DNA of 64,000 bases from Proteles cristata cristata (taxonomy: Eukaryota; Chordata; Mammalia; Carnivora; Hyaenidae). The DNA is taken from NCBI GenBank assembly GCA_017311185.1, contig JAESUZ010002609.1:62001-126000 (forward strand), written 5' to 3'. Positions 1 to 10,922 of the stretch are shown here, in pieces. How positions within the stretch are numbered: position 1 is the stretch's first letter; every line of letters starts with the position of its first letter. The position numbers were made by a program, and so were the translations under genes. The notes beneath the pieces are model-generated. The model worked only from the letters and a program-made list of their open reading frames with translations, did no database searches and was not told the origin of the DNA.

Positions 1-1902
1 CTCTATATTGGCACTTTGTCAGGTAGATAGCTAGTGTGGGAGAGTCATATAGTTGCATTGTCTACAGATCTGTTTTGGCAACACAGTAGACAATAAGCAC
101 TTACTAGGAGGGCGGTGTCTTTTTTTTCTCTCCTAGAAACCATAAGCTTAAAGGGAAAAACAAACCATCAATATACTAAACCTTACCCATCAGTTCCTAC
201 ACCAGGTGATGACCCTGACCTTAAACTGCTAAACCCTGAAAGTTCTCCTTTTAAATCTAAAGGAGCCATGAATAATCAGTTTTTTTTTTTTAAACAATGT
301 AGTACATGAATAAAGTGCTGTGCTCTTGGAGGGTGTTATTCAAAATACAAAAGGTGTTATTCATAATACCTCTTTTACTGTAGAAAATGCATGCTTGCTA
401 ACTTGGGTTTCAGCTGTTGTTTAAAGAAAATCTGCAGATAGAGCAAAAGGGCAAAAGGGTGACATCTGGCATAACAGACTTTCTAAGATGGTTTTGGCAT
501 AAAGCCTGCATTAAACAGCAGAAGCAGAAAAAAAAATCTGTTGAAATAAAAGGAAAAAAATGAGGACAATGCAACACTGACTTCTAATTTTTAGCAAACC
601 TGTTTAAAACCGGTGCAACCGTTTTGTTGTTGTTATGACCTGAAATGGGCCATCACCTCTAATATTAGCTCTGAAAAACAGGAGAAAATGACTATGCGAT
701 ATTTTTTTCAAGTGAAAGAGACTGAATCTTTTTATAAATTCTCAGCCACTGTACATCTTGACTTCACCTTTTCACCTGTGTAAGTATTGCACAAAAAGTC
801 CACATTATTAAAGGATCTCCATTTGACTTGTTTGGATACTTGCTAAACATGATGCATCAAGTGCTATTTGAGGTCATAAAGAATATATTTTATATTCAAG
901 ACAACAGTGGCATGGAAATTATGACCTCTGTATCTTGAAAATAATATACTACTTGATACAAACAGGGACAAATTAGGATAAAGTTTTAAAATCATATAAT
1001 TACTTAAGACACTAAAAGGTAAGAATCCCTGTAGAGAATAACCTTTGCAGAAAGCAGGTTTAAGACTAACAATTTTGTGGGCTCCCATTTTTCTTAACAT
1101 ACATTATTATGCCTGCATCATCTCAGTTTGAAACTGAATGGGTAAGTGAGAAGAAGGCAGGAGCATAACCATAGATTCTGGATGATCAATAGCCTATTGT
1201 TTGACAGCTCCAAGGCCCTGATTCTGCTGAATTCTTAGTGACTGAGTCCTTGGGTTAGTTATGATCTGAGCAGTTTCAGTTTGTGCCTGTTGCTTTGATA
1301 TGCATGCACATCTGTGAGGCCACCAAGCCATGGCAACAATTCTGTTAAAAATCAGCCTTTGTGCTTGTCCTTGGACACCATTCATTTACACTAGAGCTTG
1401 AACTTTACTGATGTAAAGGACTTATGCCTTCACCCTAGTTTCTCACATGGAAATGAAAGTGAGAATATTATCCATGGTATGACCCTGATCTGCACATGAC
1501 TAGATCTCAGTAGGAGTTTGGCATGTGAATTGGGTACACAATATGGACTTTGAGAGTTGTTTATAAATAGAACCTGTGTTGCCTCGCATGATTTATAAAG
1601 CCATGATTCCAGAGATTGAGCAATATTTGTTGGTTGAGAGAGAGTAAACTCAAATGACAAGTAATAGAATGCTACTTTATATAGCAGCTATATAAAATCT
1701 TTCTAGGGTAGATCGAGTTCCTTGGCCCAGACATTGAATTACATGAATTTTTATTTTTAATTTCTCATTAATTCTAATACTAAATGTGGAAGCCTCACCA
1801 TTTTTTTTTAAGTTAAGAATTCTAAATGAAAGGATACTGGGTAGAAAGTGTTAAACCAAGGAGAATGAGATGCTAAGAGCATTTAGAGGAGATCTATCTT
1901 GA
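1..1902. other. Unassigned sequence, no gene seen
   Basis: I recognise no repeat family, exon or RNA gene here. The only open frames are short (under 80 codons), lack family resemblance and lie in AT-rich sequence. Short A and T runs occur at about 280-290 and 530-560. It could be unique intergenic or intronic DNA or a relic too old to name by eye. Confidence 0.5.
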
Positions 1903-1915
1903 AAGAATTAATGAG

Positions 1916-2134
1916 GGGGGCGCCTGGGTGGCTCAGTTGGTTAACCATCCGACTTCAGCTCGAGTCATGATCTCACAGTTCGTGGGTTCAAGCCCCGCGT
2001 CGGGCTCTTGCTGACAGCTAGCTCAGAGCCTGGAGCCTGTTTCGGATTCTGTGTCTCCCTTTCTCTCTGACCCTCCCCTGTTCACGCTGTCTCTCTCTCT
2101 CTCAGAATAAAACATTTAAAAAAAGAGAGAGAGC
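1916..2134 (+). mobile_element. Carnivoran tRNA-Lys SINE (SINEC type)
   Basis: The copy starts with the GGGGGCGCCTGGGTGGCTCAG head, carries a B-box-like GGTTCAAGCCCC, the GTCGGGCTCTTGCTGACAG body and a CT-rich stretch, and ends in an A-rich tail drifting into AGAGAG. A perfect 13-bp target-site duplication, AAGAATTAATGAG, lies at 1903-1915 and 2135-2147. It is non-autonomous and was mobilised by L1 enzymes. Confidence 0.95.
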
Positions 2135-2147
2135 AAGAATTAATGAG

Positions 2148-3374
2148 AAATGTAATCCTCCTGAGTTTTCAGATTGACCTGAAGATGAAGGACCATGAAT
2201 TTAAGTGTCCACCCCCACCACCCTTCACACTCCTTGATCTGTTAGAGTGGTTATTCCTTTTAGGAGTTCTCCAGTGTTCCAGGGCCTACTCTCTATCAGA
2301 TTGAGTTTGGATATACAAAGAATGGATCCAAAAATGGAAAAGAATTAGAGACACACAAAGATGGGTGTGAATATTTAGAATTAAGGAGGAAGTGGAGAAG
2401 AGTGAGGGCATATGCTCTGAAATTAGATTGGGCTTCACATCGTACTTCTGCCACTTAACTATCGTCATTAGTTACTATGCCCAAGTATTCTGTGTAGCAT
2501 GGGAATAATATGGATGGATATGGTGGATTAGTACTTAAGTCATTCTACCTTCTTTGTAGTTTGCCTTCTCTGTAGTGTAGAAAACTAAAAACTATATTTC
2601 TGAACTGTATTTTCTTCCCTCCATAAAGGATAAACTTATAGGAATTGTTCTTGTGACATAAGCAACTAGAGAGATGGCAAAGTACTTTAAAAAATATTTT
2701 CAAAAATTGAACAACAGGCACTGCAATACTGTGGTCTCTGAGAGAAAGGAAACAAATGAAGTGAACCCAATAATTTGCTCAGTTTTCTGCTCTAGAACAC
2801 TTCTGAGACTACAGTATGGGGAAGGGAAGCCAAGGGAAGGCAAAGAAATCCTGGTAGCTTTGCTGAATCAAGGGAATAGAAATTCGAGCCCAGGAAAGCT
2901 AAGGTGGCTATAATTTGCAAGACCAAATATTAGAAAGGAGAAAGCTGTAAAGAGAAAGACTCCCAGAGATTTGCAGAAGAGTCCTACTTAGCCTTTAAGT
3001 ACTGATTTGTGTTAACATGTGTAATTTCATGAAGCTGGGGAAAGAGAAAACACGGGAAGTCAATAGGCCAAATAATTCTAGGAGTACAGTAGTCTAAGGA
3101 TACATCACACATCTTCCAGGCAGAGTGACGTTCATTACACAAGCCACTGGGTAAGAGTCCTCAAAAAGATCATGCTTTAGCAGTGAAAGTAAATTATCCC
3201 AGAAAGGAGACAATTCTGTGTATGCCATGGTGGGTTGGGGAAGAGATGCACCAGGGTATGAGGAAGAAACTTAAAACCCAAAAGAATCAAACTGAACTGA
3301 AAGTCACTTCATTGTGGGCCAGAATAAACTTGGATTTTTAAAAAGTATACAACAGAATCTAACATGTATTATCC
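2148..3374. other. Unassigned sequence, no gene seen
   Basis: No family is recognised over most of this stretch. A weak MIR-like match (listed separately) lies near 2405-2540. An open frame of 79 codons at 2674-2913 resembles no protein family known to me and has no supporting context. Confidence 0.45.
2405..2540 (+). repeat. Possible MIR SINE remnant
   Basis: The run TCTGCCACTTAACTATCGTC followed by a GGGAATAATATGG stretch resembles the core of the mammal-wide MIR (consensus-like CTCTGCCACTTACTAGCTGT, then GGGATAATAATAG). The match is interrupted and diverged, so this is a tentative call. Confidence 0.35.
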
Positions 3375-5070
3375 TTAAATTCACAGTGTCTGGCATTAGT
3401 GAAAATTTCCTGGCATGACTGGTGATAGGAAAACATTATTGAAAAGAAAAATTCATAGAAAAAGATCAGAACTGATAGAGATGATGAAATTGGCAGGAAA
3501 GGGCCCCAAAACAGATATTATATATTTTATAAATTTATCAAAGTACATAAAAGAGTGAATTTTAAGAGACATATGAAAAATACGAAAAATACCCAAGTAG
3601 AATTTAAAGCAATGAAAATACAATATCTGAAATGAAAAACACACACCAGAAAGAATTAACAACAAATTAGAGTATAAAAAAATGATCTTTGGCCTTAAAG
3701 ACCTAATACTAGAGATTATAAAAAATAAAGCCTGGAAGGAAAAAAGATTGAACAAAACTTAAAGCAGTATCAGCAACCTGTGGGATGATACTAATATGTC
3801 TAACATATATTTGAGTCCTAGAAGGAAAGGAAAATGGTGGTGTAGGGAGACAGCAGAGTATAAAAGTATTTGAAGAAAATGACCCAAACTTTTCCAAATT
3901 GACAAAAGCTTAAACCTATGGATTTAAGAAGCTCAAGGAATCCCAAATAAGAATAAAAAGAGCTACACCAAGGTACAACATTATCAAATCGTTGAAAAAA
4001 AAGTGATACCGTGAAAATCTTAAAAGATGGCAAAAAAGAGACCAAAAAAGTCACTCAAAAATGAAAGAAAAATATTTTTTTCAAACAACTGGAAGCTGAG
4101 ACAATTGTTTGCCAATAAAATTACACCACAATGAATGTTAAGAGAATTTCTTCTTTCAGAAGAAAATTGGTGCCAGATAAAACTGTATTTTCAAAAATGA
4201 ATGAAGATTGATGGATATAGTAAATATTTGGGTAAATACAAAATACATCTTGATCTCATTTAGAAAATCTCTTAAAAGACAAAAGGATGATTGTTAAAAG
4301 CAAAATAATATATTGTAGGCTTTATAGTATGTTAAATGTATGAAAGCACAAGTGATAAGCAAGTAGATACAGAAGTATATGCTGTAGTCGTATAAATTAT
4401 ATTGAAAAAATTTTTTTGAATATAGATTGTGCTAACATGAAGATGTATTATAATCTATAGAGCAACCCCTAAAGAATAAACAGGAATATATGTATCCATT
4501 AGTAGAGATAAATAGAATTATAAATACTCAACCCAAAAGAATCAGGAAAAGAGAAGAAAAAGGAGCACTGAAAAAATTAGACAATTAGGTAAACAACAAC
4601 AAAATGGAACTTTGAAAATGTTTATATTTATAATCACAATAAAGTAAATGGCCTAAGCACTCAAAAGTAGACAAAGGATTGTCAAATCAGATTTTTTTTT
4701 AAAAAAGCAAGACCCATATTCTGTCTAAAGAAAACTCTTTTAAGTGTAGAGATTAAAAAAGAAAAGGATAAGGCAAGATATATTATGCAAGTCATAATCA
4801 AAGGAAAGCTGGAGTGGCTATACTAACATCACAATAGACCTAAAGACAAGGAATTTATCAGAGATAAAAAGGAACGTTTTATAACTAAAATGGGTAATTT
4901 AATAAAAAAGATAAGACAGTCCTAAATATATATCCACCTTATAATAGAGCTTCAAAATACATGACTCCAAATCTGATAAAACTGAAAGATTAGGGAGATC
5001 TATACCTATAATTGAAAATTTCAATACTTAACTCTCAGAAATTTATATGGCAAGTTAACAAAAATAAGAA
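3375..5070 (+). mobile_element. Old L1 (L1M/HAL1-like) ORF1 to ORF2 endonuclease fragment
   Basis: Decayed ORF1-type text (GATAGAGATGATGAAATTGG near 3475, then AATACAATATCTGAAATGAA near 3620) runs through an intergenic part into an ORF2 endonuclease start (AAAGTAAATGGCCTAAGCAC near 4642; AAAGCTGGAGTGGCTATACT near 4804). All frames are broken. Presence of endonuclease text argues for an old L1M-type element over a pure HAL1. It is 5' and 3' truncated, and an LTR follows directly. Confidence 0.7.
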
Positions 5071-5074
5071 TATG

Positions 5075-5560
5075 GCTATGTACTGAATGTTTGTGTCTCT
5101 CTTAAATTCATATCTTCAAGCCCTCATCTCTAAGTTGACAGTATTTGGAAGTGGGGTCTTTGGAAGGTACTTGGGGTTACATTAGGTTATGAGGGAGAGG
5201 AGCCTTCATGATGGAAACACTACTTTATACACACACACATATATACGTGTATACATACATGTATACACATATATACACATACATCTATATATACACCCAC
5301 ATATATACACACATATATATATACACACATATACACATACACACATATATACGTGTGTATATATGTATAATTTTTTTTTATTTAAAAGAGATACAAGAGT
5401 TCTGTCCATTGGCACCAACCAAGGAAAGGCTAAATGAGCAAATACCATGATGGTAACCATCTGCAAGCCAGGAGGAAGTCCTGCACCAAGAACTAAGTCT
5501 GTTAGCAGATCCAAGATCTTAATCTTGGATTTTCTACACTCCAAAATGGTGAGGAATAAG
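5075..5560 (+). mobile_element. MaLR-type LTR (MLT1-like)
   Basis: The sequence ACTGAATGTTTGTGTCTCTC followed by AAATTCATATCTTCAAGCCC and GTGGGGTCTTTGGAAGGTAC, and later CATCTGCAAGCCAGGAGGAA, follows the plan of an ERVL-MaLR (MLT1) LTR on the plus strand. A microsatellite has expanded inside it. The 3' end is cut off next to an old L1. It is a non-coding relic of an ancient endogenous retroviral element; no coding part is seen. Confidence 0.75.
5226..5369. repeat. AT/AC microsatellite inside an LTR
   Basis: About 145 bp of mixed (CA)n, (TA)n and TACACATA units. The repeat gives long spurious open frames on both strands rich in Tyr, Ile, Thr and His. It interrupts the MLT1-like LTR and probably arose by slippage within it. 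Confidence 0.9.
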
Positions 5561-6199
5561 TGTTTTATACAAGTATATTTTTTAAGGTCTTTATTTTTTT
5601 CTTAGAAAATTTTTATAGTTTTCAGTATAAAAGACACACAGATTTTGTAGATATTTTATTAAATTTCCCTAAGTGTATCATATATTTATACTAATATAAA
5701 TGCTATTAAAAATGATTATTGCCAAGATCTTTATAAAATGATTTTTGTATATTTGTCCTATAACTTATCATTTTACTAAACTTGTTCTAGTAACTTCTTT
5801 TGTAAACTCATTAGTTTTTACTGTAAGTCAATAATTCATCTATTAAAGTCAATTTTGTTTCCTACCAATTTCCATGTGCTTTATTGCTTTTTCTTGGCTT
5901 ATTGATCTGTCTATACCTCAAGTGCAGTATTGAAGAGAAATGGTCAGTAAATATCCTTGCCTTGTTTCCAATCGGAGTTTTAGGAGAAAATCATTCAATA
6001 TTTTATATTAACATGATTTCAGGAATAAGTTTTCATAATTTGTATCAGATTGAGAAAATTATCTTCCATTCTTAGTTTGCTGAGTGTTTTTTTTAACGTG
6101 AGTATGTGTTGAATTTGTAAAATGCTTTTTCCACATTTGTAGAGGTGCTCTTATATTTTTTCTTTTAGTCAGTTGTTATGATGGTTTACACAGATTTTT

Positions 6200-6431
6200 A
6201 AAAAATATTTAATTTTTACTTTTTTACTTTTTTAATGTTTTTATTTATTCTTGAGAGAGAGAGAGCTTGAGCAAGGGAGGGACAGGGAGAGAAAGGACAC
6301 AGAATCTGAAGCAGGCTCCAGGCTCTGAGCCATCAGCACAGAGCCTGATGCTGGGCTCGAATTCACAAACTGTGAGATCATGACTTGAGCTGATGTAGGA
6401 CGCTTAACCAACTGAGCAACCCAAGTGCCCC
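6200..6431 (-). mobile_element. Carnivoran tRNA-Lys SINE (SINEC type)
   Basis: A poly-T start, GAGAGAGAGAG tract, CAGGCTCCAGGCTCTGAGCC and a terminal AAGTGCCCC mark a minus-strand copy. A 13-bp duplication TACACAGATTTTT flanks it at 6187-6199 and 6432-6444. A third copy of the same 13 bp follows at 6468-6480 (see findings). Confidence 0.93.
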
Positions 6432-6440
6432 TACACAGAT

Positions 6441-6467
6441 TTTTTTTTTTTTTTACAAATAGTTTAT
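6441..6467 (-). mobile_element. Micro L1 3'-end insertion
   Basis: A T-run followed by ACAAATAGTTTA is exactly the reverse complement of the carnivoran L1 3' terminus plus poly-A (compare the L1 end at 25855-25890 and the T-run starts at 15420 and 39240). Only about 12 bases of L1 body remain, giving a heavily 5'-truncated insert between the second and third copies of TACACAGATTTTT. Confidence 0.75.
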
Positions 6468-6844
6468 TACACAGATTTTTTTAAAAAACCAACCTTACAT
6501 TATGGAGATTATCCCAAGTCGGTCATTATATACTCTTTCTATATTTTTATAAGCCACTAGAATCAATCTACTAATATTTTGTTGAGGACTTGTGCATCTG
6601 TGTTCATGAGGGATATTTGTTTTCTTGTCTCATTTTTGTATGTTTTTTGTATCAGGATAATGGAAATATTCATTGAATAATGTCCCTATGTTGAGATGTA
6701 TGCTGGTTTATAGTTTCTTCATTGAGTCATTTCCTCTTCTTCTATTTTTGTAATAGTTCGTGTAGGATTGATAGTATTTCTTCCTGAAAATACAGAAATC
6801 ACTAGAGAGGTAATCTGAAGTTCAAATTTTCTTTGCTTGAATAT

Positions 6845-7086
6845 TCTTAACTAGCCTTCATCTGAAAGGCAGAAAGGAGGAAGGGTCCTACAACCACAGA
6901 ATTAAATGATTCCAACCACTTGCCAGCAGGAAATGATTTCTCTATAAGAAAAAATGGTCATATGGGCACATTGATTTTAGCCCAGTGAAACCTATGTCAG
7001 ATTTATGTTCTATAGAACTGTAAGATAATAAATTTGTATTGTTTTAAGCCACTTGTTACAGGAGCTACTAATACACTAACATTCTA
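6845..7086 (+). mobile_element. MaLR-type LTR, 3' portion
   Basis: GCCCAGTGAAACCTATGTCA, then AGAACTGTAAGATAATAAAT and GTTTTAAGCCACTTGTTACA ending in CTACTAATACAC, is the typical 3' end of an MLT1-class LTR, including its AATAAA-type polyadenylation region near 7026. The 5' portion is missing or too diverged to see. Confidence 0.7.
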
Positions 7087-7166
7087 AAAGAACACATTTG
7101 GGAGACGCATAGTACCTGATTTCAAGTCTTAGTATGAAACCAGAGTAATCAACAGAGTATGGTATT

Positions 7167-7382
7167 TTTTTAATGTTTTTTTTTTTTTCTGAGAGAGAGA
7201 CAGCATGAGCAGGGGAGGGTCAGAGAGAGAGAAAGAGAGGGAGATACAGAATCTGAAACAGGCTCTAGGCTCTGAGCTGGCAGTCAGCACAGAGCCTGAT
7301 GTGGGGCTTGAACCCACGAACTGTAAGAACATGACCTAAGCTGAAGGCAGATGTTCAACCTACTGAGCCAACCAGGCGCCCC
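7167..7382 (-). mobile_element. Carnivoran tRNA-Lys SINE (SINEC type)
   Basis: A minus-strand copy from the poly-T to AACCAGGCGCCCC. Flanking duplications TCAACAGAGTATGGTATT (7149-7166) and TCAATAGAGTATAGTATT (7383-7400) differ at two positions, so the insertion is moderately old. Confidence 0.95.
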
Positions 7383-7723
7383 TCAATAGAGTATAGTATT
7401 GTCATAAGGATATATTAGATCAGTAGTTCTCAGAAGTTTTGGTGTCAGGACCTGGCCTCTTTCTATTCTTAAAAATTGAGGATCCCAAAGTGCTTTTTAC
7501 TCTAGGAATTATATGGGTTTATCTGTTGATATCTACCATATATTTTAATTCTATTTAACATAAACTTAAGCTGAGTTTTAAAAAAGATGTGTTTGAATTA
7601 TTTTAAAATTTAACTTAATTTTTGAACAAATTTGAAAAATAACCAGGTTCTCAAGCCCCTCAAAAATTAGAAGAATGGCCTTATTTTTTATTTCTGAAAA
7701 ATTTTTAAATGTCTGGCTTATTA

Positions 7724-8472
7724 AAAGATTATATTTTTATGGTTGAGTAATATTCCATTATATACATATGTATATACACATACATATATACACACACATA
7801 TACATATATGTGTGTATCCATATACAATTACCACTTCTTTATCCATTCATCAGTAATTGGACAGTTGGGCTGCTTGTAACAATAATTTGGCTGTTGTAGT
7901 TAATACAGCTATAACCTTTAGGGTGCACGTATCATTTTGAATCATTATTTTTGTATCTTTTAGGTAAATACCTAATAGTGAAATTACTGGATTGTAGGGT
8001 AGTTCAATTTTTAACTTTTTGAAGAACCTCCATACTATTTTCCAGAGTGGCTGTGCCAGTTTGCATTCCCACTAATAGTGCAAGACGGTTACCCTTCTCC
8101 AGATCCTTTCCAACATCTCTTGTTTCTTGAACTGTTGATTTGGATGGAACTAGAAAATATTATGCAAAGTGAAATAATTCAGAGAGAGACAAATACTATA
8201 TGCTTTCACTCATGTGTGGAATTTAAGAAACAAAACAAATGAACAAAGGAAAAAAACGAGGCAAATAAAGAAAGAGCTCTTAACTATAGAAAACAAACTG
8301 ATGGTTACCAGGGAAGAGGTGGGTGAGGGAATGGGTGAAATAGGTGATAAGGATTAAGGAGTACACTTGTAATGAGCACCTGGTTTTATATGGAAGTTTT
8401 AAATCACTATATTGTACACCTGAAACTAATATTGCACTGCATGTTAGCTGACTAGAAAAAAAAAAAAGGTGT
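7724..8472 (+). mobile_element. Twin-primed (5'-inverted) L1 3' end
   Basis: The first part (about 7724-8141) is ORF2 C-terminal sequence in minus orientation (GAGTAATATTCCATTATATA, then TACCTAATAGTGAAATTACT). The second (about 8142-8472) is plus orientation, starting GGATGGAACTAGAAAATATT and running through the 3' UTR (ACCTGAAACTAATATTGCAC) to poly-A. The two parts are almost adjacent in L1 coordinates, the hallmark of twin priming. No clear target-site duplication is visible. Confidence 0.85.
7760..7818. repeat. Small TA/CA microsatellite in the L1 fragment
   Basis: TATATAC and ACACACATA units where the L1 sequence normally has a short TATATACC stretch. It has a local expansion and no coding potential. 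Confidence 0.8.
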
Positions 8473-9855
8473 TAATAAACTTCTAAGTAGAAGAAAAAAA
8501 GACAGGTATTTCTGTTTCTGCATTTAATTTGTTGTAATATCACATTTAATGTAACCTCTAGAAAATGCTATTGAAATTTTATGAGAGAACGAAAGTGAAA
8601 AGGTGAATGACTAGTATTATTATGAACCTAATTTTAACTCCAGGGACCCCAAAAGGGTGTCTGAGATCTTGATCACATTTTGAGAACCACTTATATAAAT
8701 AAATGGAACCAAAGAAAGTTCAGAAATATACTAGCAATATATATTCAGTGGACTTTGAGCAAAAGTACAAAGGCAATTCAATAGAAAAAGGATAATATTT
8801 TCAACAAATGGTTTGTAACAATTGGGCAAGCATATTTGGTAAAATGAACTTCAATCCTTTCCTCACACCACATGGAAAAAGAATCCAAAATAGATCATAG
8901 ACTTAACCACATGAGCTAAAAATTATAGATCTGCTAGATAAAAACATAGACAAAGTCCTTGTGTTAGGCTCAGATCTTTTAGATGGGCCTCAGAAGATGA
9001 GATGAGCCATAAAAGAAAACAAATAGATAACTCAGACATCATCAAAACTTTTGCTCTTTTAAGGAAAATGAAAAGACAAGCCACAGACATAAAGTGAAAT
9101 ATTTGTCAATAATTTTTGCAACAAGAGACTTCATCCATAACATATAATCAACTCTTGAATCCTAATACTAAGAAAAGAATATGATTTAAAAAATGAAAAC
9201 ATTTGAACAAATACTTAACACAAAAAGATATGTGAAAGATATGAAAAATACCATGAAACTGTTCATCATTGTTAGTTATTAAGGCGTTGCTACATTTCCA
9301 GAGTATACCCACTAGAATGGATAGGAAAGAATTACATATCAATGGTTGTCATTAGGACAATACTAATTCTCCCACAATATATTCTCTAGATTAGATGGTA
9401 AAATAATTGCAAGATAAGGTGCTGGTGAGGATATAAAACATCTTTTTCTCTCATTCACAGAGCAAGTGGGAATGCAAAAGTATGACTGCTTTGGAAAATG
9501 GCTTGAAATTTTCTTATAAATTTGAACATAACCCCATATGACTCAAAAATTCTATCCTTGGAATTTACTCCTGCGAAAGAGAAATATATTCACTAAAAGA
9601 CTTGTAAATGAATATTCCTAGTACTTAATCCATAGTAGCCTCGAACTGGAAACAACCGAAATGTCCATTATGGTTCATGGACAAATTATGTTCTATCCAA
9701 ATGATGGAATATTAGTCAACAATACAAAGAAACCACCACTGGTACATGCAACAACATATAAACTCAAAAGTCCTACTAAATGAAAAAGTCAGACATAAGA
9801 GGCAATATAATGTATTATTTCATATGTATGAAATTTTTAAAAAAGCAAAATTGTC

Positions 9856-10077
9856 GGGGCACCCGGGTGGCTCAGTCAGTTAAGCGTCCGACTTTGGCTT
9901 AGGTCATGATCTCATGGCTGGTGAGTTTGAGCTCCTCCTTGGGCTCTGTGCTGACAGCTCAGAGGCTGGAGCCTGCTTTGGATTCTGCCTCCCTTCCTCT
10001 GCCCTTCCCCCTGCTGGCGCTCACATGCTCGTGTGCTCTCTCACGAGCCCTCTCTCTCTCTCAAATATAAATATTAT
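9856..10077 (+). mobile_element. Carnivoran tRNA-Lys SINE (SINEC type)
   Basis: GGGGCACCCGGGTGGCTCAG at the head, GCTCTGTGCTGACAGCTCAG in the body, and a CT tract followed by an A/T-rich tail. Only a 6-bp AATTGT match is visible at the flanks, so the target-site duplication has decayed. A 100-codon open frame across it is read-through, not a gene. Confidence 0.92.
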
Positions 10078-10263
10078 TAATTGTAATAGAAGTAGATCCA
10101 TGGTTGCTTGGGGCCTATGGGAGCAGGTGACACTTGGAAGGAATACCTGTGAACATTTTTGGGTAGTAAGAATGTTCTGTACCTTGATGGTGATGGTAAG
10201 TGACATAACTGTATAACTTTTCAAAACTCATTGACCTCTACACTTAAAAAGTGAACATAATTT

Positions 10264-10493
10264 GGGGCGCCTGGGTGGCTTAGTCGGTTAAGCGTCCGAC
10301 TTTCACTTAGGTCATGATCTCGCGGTTCGTGGGTTCGAGCCCCGCGTCGGGCTCTGTGCTGACTGCCAGCTCAGAGCCTGGAGCCTGTTTCAGTCTGTGA
10401 CTCCTCTCTCTGACCCTCCCCTACTCACACTGTCTCTCTCTCTCTCTCTCCTAGAAATAAATAAAACATTAAAAAAAAAAAACTTCTTTAAAA
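10264..10493 (+). mobile_element. Young carnivoran SINE, CTAGAAATAAATAAA subtype
   Basis: Full-length copy with intact head, B box and the 3' motif CTCTCCTAGAAATAAATAAA before the A tail. The duplications AAAAAGTGAACATAATTT (10246-10263) and AAAAAGTGAATATAATTT (10494-10511) differ at one base. It is inserted in the 3' UTR of an old L1. Confidence 0.96.
10276..10342 (+). promoter_or_regulatory. SINE internal RNA polymerase III promoter (A and B boxes)
   Basis: TGGCTTAGTCGG at 10276-10287 fits a tRNA A box and GGTTCGAGCCC at 10332-10342 fits a B box, 44 bp apart. These are the internal promoter elements inherited from tRNA. Activity of this copy is not shown by sequence alone. Confidence 0.7.
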
Positions 10494-10540
10494 AAAAAGT
10501 GAATATAATTTGCAGGCCAATAAAGCCATTTAAAAAACAA

Positions 10541-10617
10541 GGCACATTTCCCAGCCTCACTTGCAGCTAGGGCTCTGGGTAAAAATTAACCACTAAGATA
10601 CTGTTCTTGACATTTGA
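10541..10617. repeat. Left part of an unassigned ancient repeat
   Basis: CCCAGCCTCACTTGCAGCTA resembles a common old mammalian interspersed repeat that I cannot name with confidence. It appears to continue after the L1 at 13530, so the L1 inserted into it. Confidence 0.35.
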
Positions 10618-10922
10618 AAGGTAGACTATCATATGTCATCTGCAAAAAGTGAAAGTTTGACTTCTTTGCCAATTCTGATGCCTTTTATTTCCTTTTGTTG
10701 TCTGATTGCTGATGTTAGGATTTCCAGCACTATGTTAAGCAACAGTGTTGAGAGTGGACATCCCTGTCGTGTTCCTGAACTCAGGGGGAAAACTCTCAGT
10801 TTTTTCCCATTGAGGATGATATTAGCTGTGGGCTTCTCATAGATGGTTTTTATGATGTTTAAGTAAGTTCCTTCTATCCCAACTTTCTCGAGTTTCTTTG
10901 TTAAGAAGGGATGCTGTATTTT

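Larger units (their letters stand above)
5567..6790 (-). mobile_element. Old L1 ORF2 fragment, split by insertions
   Basis: On the minus strand this is decayed ORF2 reverse-transcriptase text: the plus strand shows TTTTGTTGAGGACTTGTGCA at about 6576 and CTTGCCTTGTTTCCAATCGG at about 5957, which mirror the better preserved L1 copies in this window. It is interrupted by a SINE and a micro L1 tail at 6200-6467. Confidence 0.75.
7421..8692 (+). mobile_element. hAT-Charlie type DNA transposon remnant, split by an L1
   Basis: The ends CAGTAGTTCTCA (7421) and TGAGAACCACTT (8681-8692) are an imperfect inverted terminal repeat. The inside (AGGATCCCAAAGTGCTTTTT; GTTGTAATATCACATTTAAT; GGGACCCCAAAAGGGTGTCT) fits a Charlie1-like non-autonomous element. 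The twin-primed L1 at about 7724-8472 interrupts it. No transposase frame is present. The family name is from memory. Confidence 0.65.
8701..10540 (+). mobile_element. Old L1 (L1M-like) ORF2 end and 3' UTR
   Basis: Diverged plus-strand ORF2 text (TTTTCAACAAATGGTTTGTA near 8798; ACTGGAAACAACCGAAATGT near 9645) continues to a 3' UTR with GTACCTTGATGGTGATGGTA and AAGTGAACATAATTT, ending near CAATAAAGCC. Two SINEs, at 9856 and 10264, are inserted in it, so it predates both. No frame is open over any length. Confidence 0.7.

Noticed and set aside
5189..5544. Overlapping 80-112 codon open frames on both strands
   Set aside because: They are translations of a TA/CA microsatellite, rich in Tyr, Ile, Thr and His, and not proteins.
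9914..10216. 100-codon open frame
   Set aside because: It reads through a SINE and old L1 3' UTR sequence; SINEs encode no protein.
10332..10342. tRNA-like heads (A and B boxes) as tRNA genes
   Set aside because: These are tRNA-derived SINE heads; they lack a full cloverleaf and are followed by SINE body, tail and target-site duplications.
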